Below are positions 55,874-64,000 of a stretch of DNA of 64,000 bases, in pieces. The first letter of the stretch is position 1. Each line of letters opens with the position of its first letter. Origin of the DNA: Cryptomeria japonica (Eukaryota; Streptophyta; Pinopsida; Cupressales; Cupressaceae); contig NC_081408.1 in assembly GCF_030272615.1 (NCBI RefSeq), positions 61,748,614 through 61,812,613 of the forward strand. Direction: 5' to 3'. Under the pieces are notes generated by a model. The model had not been told where the DNA came from. It saw only the letters and a list, made by a program, of their open reading frames with translations, and did not search any database. Made by a program: the position numbers and the translations under genes.

Positions 55874-56863
55874 GTACTAGGACATACACATATGTGTTTG
55901 TTAGGGGCATAAGAGTTTAAGTACATGAGTGAAATTGCTACATATTTGGGTGTTTGAGCACATATCAATTTGCCAAGTAGTGGGAGTATGAGATCAATAG
56001 TAAGACTACCCATACATTGACATATATGACAACATTTGACACTATACATGGATGGGGGCTATGAGATTCTAGCACTTGTGTATAGATGAGATGATGGATT
56101 TCACATGAACGCCTTACAAGACATGTGAGGCTTGGGATGATGAACATTATTATATTGCATATGTTCAGAAATAGTGTTGGCTTATGGGGTGCACAGTGCA
56201 CATTATTGATTAGTACTTGTCACATAGGGTCATACACCAGTTTGGCATATAGCAGGAAATAGTGGGTGAGGAGAGGATGCATCCACAAATTATCTAGGAG
56301 ATTAGTATTTGTGGGCATTATGTGGCAACAAATCATGCATGTACTAGTTTCATTTATGATGGCATTGATTGATTGTGATCCACATGCAAATATTGTAGAT
56401 GTAGGGATGATAAGAGCATATAGTGCTTGTTGGGAGGCATATAGGCCAACAAGGCTCACCATATTGGGAGTCTTGAATCCGAATGAGGTAGCACCTCCTA
56501 TAGATTAGGCTATTGGAGGAGAGGGGAAGTAGGGAGGGGATGGGGATGTCCCAATGACATAGCCAACAATATAGGTAACCTAAAAGACACCACAAGGGTG
56601 GAGATAGGGTAGGAGGAGATAAGCTCCCCCTTGAGAATAGGTATATGTACAATGGGCATAGGTGCGGGTACCTCAAGAAAATGGGCTAATAGTGCCACCA
56701 CCACAACCACATCCATAACCATAGCCATAACCCATTATTACTTAGTCCATGTTAGATTAGGTGACGGTTGATAGGTACATAGAGAGAGATTGAGCAACAA
56801 GCTTGATGGATGAGGTAGGTCAGAAGAGGGCCAATAAAATATGGAGAGAATACGAGGGTAGAT
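55874..56863 (+). pseudogene. Tat2 PMD gene, 3' part
   Basis: Continues the PMD frame after copia1: VKLLHIWVFEHISI matches TLLQVWAYEHLPIT of Tat1, and HRVIHQFGI matches DRVCRQFGW. A region encoding Glu/Arg-rich and Gly-rich sequence follows, as in the Tat1 PMD tail, up to the copia2 insertion at 56864. Several stops show long decay. Confidence 0.75.
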
Positions 56864-58302
56864 TGATAACTCAATGATGAACAGTGAGTACCAAATCGGT
56901 ACTGAGAGCGGGGGGTGAATCAATATAGACACAAAAACTTTTCTTGAACTATTTGACTGCGACAAAAACATAATGAGACTGTGAAAGACATAAACCTACA
57001 ACACTTATCTTTCCATGAAATCTACTCCCTCATTTCCACTTCATCCTTATGCATAAACAGATAATCTATCATCAGAGATACAGTAATTTACTAGAACAAC
57101 ATGATTCACCACTAAACAAGAAATAACAAAACATCGCATGAAAGAGGCATCACACATGACACACATATTTTCACATGGAAACCCAACTAGGAAAAACCAT
57201 GGTGGGGATGAATACCCACAAGCTATTTTTGAACTCTTTAGAAGTCTACTCTGTTAGGAGCCTAGTCTGGTTAAAGACTGTTACAATAGGTTCTATTAGG
57301 AATTGATCCTGTTAGGGATCACTCGATTAAGGGATGGCTAGAATACTTGGTTAAGGGTTAAACCCTGTTAAAGGTTATCTTGTTAGAGGATTTTATTAAC
57401 TCAATGGCTTTGAGTCACCCTGTTAAAGGATTTGCAACAAGCTGGTTAAAGCTACCCTATTAAGGGATTTTCCAACTGTTGAAGTGATTAGAGATCAACA
57501 GGTATTACAATGATCTGGTAATAGTACTCAATGCCAATGCAGATCCATTTTAGTTCCTTCCTTCTACACACATACTTTGCAGGTATCAATTCTCTTATTT
57601 GGTTTGGCAAGAATCATGTATCTCTGCACTTAGATACACACACAACATTTTCCAACAACCTCAACATGAAACACAACATCGACCTTATAGGAAATAGATA
57701 GGTCGATAGCATAAACCCTAAACCCTTAAAATTTAGGTTGACCAATTCAATCAGTTCAATCCTAACCATTGAACACTTTGCATTTGAATACAACGGTCTT
57801 GAACAGATCTCAAGACATTCTCCATCATTCATCCTTCACCGCTTGTAGGGACTTCACACATTCTTGAGGTAGATAGGATCAATCTCTTTCATGCAGGATC
57901 CTTCATGTGCACGAGGCTGACGTGGCAAAATGATCTGATCTCCATTACAATTCTAAGTCATCACACAATGCCATCGGTTGAATCACATAGGCTTGAAACA
58001 CTTCAACAGAAAACCCTGAGGCTGAGACTACCAACCGGTAGTCATACCATATTAAACCTTGATAGAAAACATTCCATATACTGGTTCACTTGGACAAACA
58101 TACCGCTTCACCTTTTGCACATATACTGGTTCACAACATTATGCCAGTTCACTTTGCTAGTTGCTTAACTTCAATAAACCAGTTCACTCTTCAACATATT
58201 ACTGGTTCACTCTTCAGCATATTACCAGTTCTCTCTTCAACATATTGACATCAATGACAACACAATATCATCATGTCAACATACACTGCACATATGCCAA
58301 CA
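56864..58302 (-). repeat. copia2 3' LTR
   Basis: 1439 bp from TGATAACTCAATGATGAA to GCACATATGCCAACA. The G-run U5 block is at 56901-56922. It is followed by the polypurine tract ATCTCCCCCTTTGGCATTGA in plus view. Confidence 0.93.
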
Positions 58303-58547
58303 ATCTCCCCCTTTGGCATTGATGGCAATATACAAAGATATCTCTCTTTCTATATCACATCTTCTCCTTAATACTGGAGATATCTTCTCCACTTCACATT
58401 TTCTCCCCCTTTGACATCAATGCCAAAGTGGAGGCACGAGTTTCCCTGTTCCACTATGCTTCTCCCCCTAAGGAGTAGCATCCTTCAACACATCAATCCT
58501 GAAAAGATATAGCAAAGTAAGATCTGACTGATGTGGAACACAAACCT

Positions 58548-59818
58548 TTAGTTTACCTCTTGAAGGGGCAACACCCCTAATTCACCTCCTAGATAGGTAA
58601 AAGTAGCCTTCGGTAGAGGCTTGGTGAATATGTCTGCTAACTGCTCCTTACTGGGAACATGTTCCAATACCATCTCTTTGTTCTGAACCTTTTCCCTCAA
58701 GAAATGATACTTGAGTTCAAAGTGCTTGGTTCTAGCATGTAAAACCAGATTCTTTGAGATGTTAATTGCACTTGTATTGTCACAAAATATACTTACCAAT
58801 TTAGATACAAGAACTTTGAAGCCATTCAATACATGCTTCATCCAAATAGTCTGGGTGCAGTTCATAAAAGCTGCAACATACTCTGCTTTTGATGTAGACT
58901 AAGAGATACAACTCTACTTTTTACTCATCCATGAGACTAGTCTACCACCAAGAAAGAATGCACCATCGGTTGTGCTCTTCCGGTCATCCACATTACCGGC
59001 CCAGTCAACATCTGTGAACACTTTCAGGTTGAAGTCATCATTGTATGAATACCATAATCCATACTCAATAGTTCCCTTAAGATATCTAAGAATCTGCTTG
59101 ACTGCTACCAAGTGGGATTCTCTTGGGATTTTCTGAAACTGAGCGGTAATACCCACTGCATGTGCAATGTTCGGTCTGCTATGCACTACATAATGCAACT
59201 TACCAATCATTGATCGGTATTCCTTCTCATTTACCAATGCTGAGTCATCCTCTTTTGATAGTTTACAACCGGCCACCATTGGTGTACCAACTGGTTTGCT
59301 ATCTTCCATGCCAAAGGTCTTCAACACCTCTTTGACATACTTGGACTGAGTAATAAAGATTCCATCTTTCATTTTCTGAATGTGCAGTCCAATGAAGAAC
59401 TTAATCTCCCCTATGAGTGCATCTCAAATTCCTTATTCATCTCATCTACAAAGTCATGAATCATCTTGTCATCTCTAACAAAGATTATGTCATCAACAAA
59501 TACTTCACAGATTAGAATCTGATCTCCTTCTAATTTCAAGTAGATATTGCTATCTTCACTTATTCTTTCAAATCCAATCTTCACAAGATGGGAGTGCAAG
59601 CATTCATACCATGCTCTAAGTGCCTGCTTTAGTCCATACAAGGCTTTATGTAGCCTACACACCATGTCACTGTCTTCTGATAGGGAAAACCCATCTGGTT
59701 GCTCTATATACAGCTCCTCTTCAAGTATTCCATTTAGAAATGTAGATTTTACATCCATTTGGTATACCTTGAATCCTTTAAAAGATGCATATGCAAGAAG
59801 CATATGAACTCCTTCCAA
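58548..59818 (-). pseudogene. copia2 RT and RNase H
   Basis: RT blocks: YQMDVKSTFLNGILEEELYI (first Asp), CRLHKALYGLKQALRAWYE and EVFVDDIIFVRDD (catalytic Asp pair, FVDD). Then RSMIGKLHYV and FTDVDWAGNVDDRKSTT (RNase H first Asp), IFCDNTSAINI, HFELKYHFLREKV and ADIFTKPLPKATF. Frame breaks near 59410 and 58900 split it, and a few codons around 58866-58913 are disrupted. The RT catalytic residues remain. Confidence 0.9.
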
Positions 59819-61318
59819 TCTTGCTACTGGAGCAAAGGTTTCTCCATAGTCTTCTCATTCTTCTTGGGCATATCCTTTATATACTAGTCTGGCTTTGTTC
59901 CTTACCATTGTGCCATCCTCATTTAGTTTATTTCTAAAGACCCATTTGGTTCCAATGACATTTATATGCTTCGGTCTGGGTACCAAAGACCATGTACCAT
60001 TATTTTCTATCTAGTCAAGTTCCTCTTCCATTGCCTTGATCCAGTCTTCATCTTTATGTGCCTCTTTGAATGATTTAGGCTCAAATTTAGAGATCATACA
60101 TGAGTTTTCTCTAACCTTTCTTCTTGTAAGAATTCCTGCATCTTTGTCTGCTATGATCTACTTTGGATCATGATTGAGTTTTACATACCTAGGTATATTC
60201 TTAACAGATTTCTCTTGCTTTTCTTCTTCATCCTTATCTTCATCAGCATCAGCATCCACCGGTGTAGGAGCACAATTACTAGTACTGGGCTGATTTGCAA
60301 CCGGTTCCCAAAAGGTTACTATCAGTTCATCTCTTACTTTCTCACTGTTGGTTTCCTCAAATTTCTTAGAGGTTTCATCAACTCTAACACTGATTCTTTC
60401 AACGATTCTCTAAGTCCTATTGTTGAAACATTTGAGAGCTTTGCTCTTTGTGGAATACCCTAGGAATATTCCCTCATCACATTTAGCATCAAACTTGCTC
60501 TGATGTTCACTCCTCTTGATATAGCATCTACTACCAAACACTTTAAAGTAGCTTACCACTGGTGTCTTACCGGTCCAATACTCATAAGGTGTTTTGTCCT
60601 TACCCTTTTTGATGAGTACCTAGTTCATTGTGTAGACTGTAGTTCTCACAGCTTCTCTCCAAAACGTGTGAGAAACCTTTCCTTGGATCAACATAGTTCT
60701 AGCTGCTTCAACCATAGTCTGGTTGTTTCTTTTTGCTAGGACATTCTGCTATGGAGTTCAGGGGGTAGACAGTTGCCTCTTGATGCCATTCTCTTCACAG
60801 TATTTGTTGAATTCACTGGAAGTGAATTCTCCTCCTTTATCGGTTCTTAAGCACTTAATCCTCTTATCGCTTTCTTTTTCTACAAGTGCTCTAAAGTCTT
60901 TGAACTTTCCAAAAGCTTCATATTTGTCCTTCAAGACTGTGACCCACATCATTTTTGAGCAATCATCAGTAAGGATCATAAAATGCCTATCTCCCTGCAC
61001 ACTCCTAGTTTTCATAGGACCACACAAATCAGTATGCACAATATCAAGTAAATTGTCTGTAGTGAAAGGTTTTCCTTTGAAGGATGATGAAGACATTTTT
61101 CCCAATTGACACTCTTTGCACAAATGATTTTCTAGTTTTCTCAGCATAGACAATTCTCTAATTGCCTTGATCTTACTGGCCTTCACAATATTGTCAAAGT
61201 TTACATGGTAGAGTCTCCTATGCCATATCCAGCTATCCTGAAACTTAGCCATTAGACATGTAATGAAATTAGCATTAAGCTGGAATAGGTTACCTTTGGT
61301 CTGCATACCGATAGCCAT
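59819..61318 (-). pseudogene. copia2 integrase
   Basis: GAG-pre-integrase zinc region WHRRLYHVNF...CKECQLGKM, then the core: VHTDLCGP (first Asp) and LRTDKGGEFTS (second Asp). The third catalytic motif, normally N-G-x-A-E-R, reads NVLAKRNN at about 60735, so the Glu is Lys. Two stops (TGA and TAG) precede it. Downstream are KTPYEYWTGKTPV and FGSRCYIKR motifs typical of copia. The enzyme would be inactive. Confidence 0.88.
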
Positions 61319-61342
61319 TAGTTCACCACTCTTTCCTTTGAT

Positions 61343-62634
61343 TTAACACACTCCATTTTTGAATTCCAGAGTGAGTCCATTATTATTCAGTTGAGTAACA
61401 CTCAAAAGGTTGTGCCTTAGACCTTCTATCCAATACACATTGTTAGATCTGCTTCTTCCATTTAGAGAGATGGACCCTCTGCCTTTTACCATACATGGTG
61501 CATCATTACCAAAATGAACCACACCACCATCATACTCTTCCAGAGAAAGAAACTTACTCTGATCACCAGTCATATGGTGAGAACAACCACTACCAATAAT
61601 CCACTCATTGGAATTATCAAAGCGGGAGACAAGAGCCTTCTTGTTTGGCACATCTTCCTTGACTGCTACAAACACAATATCTTCATTTTCTTCATCTTCT
61701 GATTCCTCATCAGTGACACCTTCATCAACTGCTACAAAACAGTTTCTCCGGTTTCCTCCTTTGAACTTCTTGAACTTTTCTAGTTTGTCCTTGCTATCAT
61801 CATTAGGATAGTTTACAACAATGTGTCCTATCTGGTTACAATAAAAGAATTTCAAAGGGACCTTACCTCTGTATTTACTAGTTCCCTTAGGAAGTCTCTT
61901 GGCAAGAAGAGCTTCAAATTCCTTCAGGATCTCCTCATCATCCATTTCTCTATTCTTTCTTGGTTCACCACTGGTACTAGCTTCTTTGCCTTTTCTGGAT
62001 GGTGCAATAGATGCTCTGAAGGCTGATTCAATCTTCTAAATACTGCCATCATAATTATTTATCTCATAATCTATTAGCTTTGCAATGATGGAGTCCAAGG
62101 ATACCTTTGTCTTGTCTACAGACCTCAACTCCTGAATAGCTGCAACCCTTATTGCATACACCGGTAATAAGGATCTCAAAACTTTGCTAACAAGAGTGGA
62201 ATCTTCCATTTTACCACCTGCACTCTTAATGTCTCCAACAATAGTTTTGATTCTTATTCCATATTGTTTAATGGTCTCTCCTTCAACCATCCACATGTCT
62301 TCAAACTTTCCCCTAAGGCTTTCTTCCTTAGCTTGTTTAAAATGCTCATCACCGCCATAGATATTCTCAAATCCAATACCTCTTTGGGATTCTCTTTGTC
62401 CTGAACATCAATAAACTCAATGTTAGGTAAACTACTAATTAGGGCTTCCATGACTTACCCATTCTCCTTAATCTCTCTCATTTGGTTATTGGTGAGAGTA
62501 CCGATAGGGATAACATAAGCATTCTCAACATAGCTCCAATGTTGAGCACCCATGCTTCTGATGTATATGTTCATTTCGTCCTTCCATATTTTAAAGTTAT
62601 CTCCGTTGAACTTTGGACCTTCCCTCTTCAGCAT
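61343..62634 (-). pseudogene. copia2 gag and protease
   Basis: Probable start MLKREGPKFNGDNFKIW at 62634. Gag motifs NGDNFKIWKDEMNIYIRS and DKTKVSLDSIIAKLIDYE, then an unusual knuckle FYCNQIGHIVVNYP, which has lost the first and last Cys. The protease site reads WIIGSGCSHHMTGD in place of the D-S-G form, so its catalytic Asp is Gly. The frame breaks near 62450, 62300 and 62035. Confidence 0.85.
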
Positions 62635-62691
62635 TACAATAGGATCTTTCCCTCAAGCGGTTAAGATTACAACACAAAGGACCTGGAGGAT

Positions 62692-62703
62692 GCTCTGATA
62701 CCA
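62692..62703 (-). other. Primer-binding site of copia2
   Basis: TGGTATCAGAGC on the minus strand, after an AT spacer next to the LTR. Confidence 0.93.
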
Positions 62704-62705
62704 AT

Positions 62706-63733
62706 TGATAACTCAATGATGAATAGTGAGTACCAAACCAATACTTAGAGGGGGGGGTGAATCAGTACAGACACAAAAACTTTTCCTAAACCAGTTTGAC
62801 TACAAACAGTGCACTACTGGTTAAACATAATGAGACTATGACAGACATAAACCTACAACACTTAGCTTTCCATGCAATCTACTCCCTCATTTCCACTTCA
62901 TCCTTATGCATAAACAGATAATCTATCATCAGAGATACAATAATTTATTAGAACAACATGATTCACCACTAAACATGAAATAACAAAACATCACATGAAA
63001 GAGGCGTCACACATGACACACATATTTTTCACGTGGAAACCCAACTGGGAAAAACCACGGTGGGGATGAATACCCACAAGGTGTTTTTGAACTCTTTAGA
63101 AGTCCACTCTATTAGGAGCCTAGTCCGGTTAAAGATTGTTACAACAGGTTCTGTTAGGAACCGATCTTGTTAGGGACCACCTGTTAAGGGATGGCTAGAA
63201 TACCCGATTAAGGGTTAAACCCTGTTAAAGGTTACCTTGTTAGAGGATTTTATGAGCTCAATGGCTTTGAGTCACCTTGTTCAAGGATTTACAACAAGCT
63301 GGTTAAAGCTACCCTGTTAAGGGATTTTCCAATTATTGAAGTGATTAGAGATCAACAGGTATTACAATGATCTGGTAATAGCACTCAATGCTAATGCAGA
63401 TCCATTTTAGTTCCTTCCTTTTGCACACATACTTTGCAGGTATCAATTCTCTTATTTGGTCTGGCACGAATCACGTATCTCTGCACTTAGATACACACAC
63501 AACATTTGCCAGCAACCTCAACATGAAACACAACATCGACCTTGTAGGAAATAGATAGGTCAGTAGCATAAACCCTAAACCCTAAACATTTAGGTTGAGC
63601 AATTCAGTCAGTTCAATCCTGACCATTGAACACTTTGCATTTGAATACAATGGTCTTGAACAAATCTCAAGACATTCTCCATCATTCGTTCTTCATCGCT
63701 TGTAGGGACTTCATACATTCCCGAGGTAGATAG
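62706..63733 (-). repeat. copia2 5' LTR, cut by a later insertion
   Basis: Similar to the left LTR up to GAGGTAGATAG, where the left copy continues GATCAATCTC but this one continues with unrelated sequence at 63734. Confidence 0.9.
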
Positions 63734-64000
63734 TGTTGAAATGTGGCGACTAATCAACAAAGTATTGTTCACTCACCATGTATCCTTGCCGGGGTCTGAG
63801 GTCGAGCTGGGCCCCAGGTAGGGGTTTGGGGGCGGCAGCCCCCGAGAAAAGCTCCCGCCCCTGAGAAAATTTTTTTAGGGTATTTTTTTTGGATGAAAAC
63901 CGACATTGTAATAAAACCCTAAAAATGCCAACTTTGTTTTTGCTCTAAAAATGCATGTTATAAGCGGCTGGGATACTTAAGGCATTGTAAGGTTGATGTA
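63734..64000. mobile_element. Start of another insertion, probably an LTR element
   Basis: Begins TGTTGAAATGTGGCGAC exactly where the copia2 LTR breaks, as an LTR would. A GC-rich patch (GGTTTGGGGGCGGCAGCCCC) lies at about 63825-63845. The rest is outside the window, so the class is open. Confidence 0.55.

Larger units (their letters stand above)
36460..56863 (-). mobile_element. Tat2: old, fragmented Tat-like element with antisense PMD gene
   Basis: Remaining parts: LTR end to 37022, polypurine tract at 37023-37036, 3' interior 37037-37464, 41171-42166 and 55879-56863. It carries a PMD gene in the same place and orientation as Tat1 (antisense, between the 3' LTR and pol). It is broken by the solo LTR, copia1 and copia2, each with its own 5-bp duplication or LTR terminus. 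The gag-pol part would lie to the right, beyond copia2 and outside the window. Confidence 0.68.
56864..64000 (-). mobile_element. copia2: Ty1/copia retrotransposon, right LTR interrupted
   Basis: The left LTR is 56864-58302, the right LTR starts at 62706 and is cut at 63733 by another insertion. An iMet primer site, gag, protease, integrase, RT and RNase H lie between on the minus strand. The 5 bp before it are TAGAT; the matching right-hand copy lies outside the window. Confidence 0.9.

Noticed and set aside
63568-63592. Short AAACCCTAAACCCTAAAC run resembling plant telomere repeats
   Set aside because: Only two to three units, inside the copia2 LTR; the left LTR has a similar diverged word. 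Not a telomeric tract.

Overview
The window is plant nuclear DNA made almost entirely of LTR retrotransposons nested inside one another. I find no host gene, tRNA, rRNA or CRISPR array. The elements are Ty3/gypsy (Tat/Ogre-like) and Ty1/copia, with iMet-type primer sites, 5-bp target duplications and plant mobile domain (PMD) genes. This fits a large, repeat-rich seed-plant genome. A gymnosperm is possible, but the species cannot be fixed from the sequence. Element names used here (N-A, N-B, N-C, Tat1, Tat2, copia1, copia2) are local labels.

Layout, left to right. (1) 1-3180 is the 5' part of a minus-strand element of the 'N family', which has no pol; its LTR is 2032-3180. (2) 3181-7944 is AT-rich DNA without genes, with a 663-bp and a 100-bp tandem duplication. 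(3) 7945-12981 is a complete non-coding LTR element (LARD type, TSD GAGAG). (4) 13210-36454 is a plus-strand N element (N-B, TSD GGATA), split by (5) Tat1, a full-length 16.35-kb minus-strand Tat-like gypsy element at 15449-31798 (TSD CCGGT, LTRs differing at only about 4 sites). Tat1 carries gag-protease, RT, two RNase H domains and integrase, plus an antisense, intron-containing PMD gene between integrase and the 3' LTR. (6) From 36455 the remains of an older Tat-like element, Tat2, continue: the end of its LTR (to 37022), a polypurine tract, and a decayed antisense PMD gene. Tat2 is broken by a 3.7-kb solo LTR (37465-41165, TSD AGTAC), by copia1 (42172-55873, TSD GTACT, itself holding N-C at 42976-49599, TSD AACCT), and by copia2 (from 56864). 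(7) Another insertion starts at 63734 inside the right LTR of copia2.

How the parts relate. Six inferred insertions have matching 5-bp duplications on both sides, giving a relative order: Tat1 is younger than N-B; N-C is younger than copia1; the solo LTR, copia1 and copia2 are younger than Tat2. The N family encodes a coiled-coil protein with four zinc knuckles and a roughly 1,080-codon ORF2 that I do not recognise, but no protease, RT or integrase. Its LTR ends, U5 G-run block, primer site and polypurine tract are nearly the same as those of the copia elements here, so copia enzymes probably mobilise it in trans.

The most unusual signals are in Tat1. Its antisense PMD gene has an 826-bp intron with clear splice sites. 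The intron holds about 15 copies of a GCGTCTGTGT-like motif spaced about 20 bp, followed by seven small hairpins that keep a TGTGATGAACA-like loop while their stem sequences change and mostly keep pairing. The same GCGTCTGTGT motif, in sense, fills the leader of the opposing gag-pol transcript. Every coding region in the window has stops, shifts or lost catalytic residues, so no element looks autonomous as it stands.
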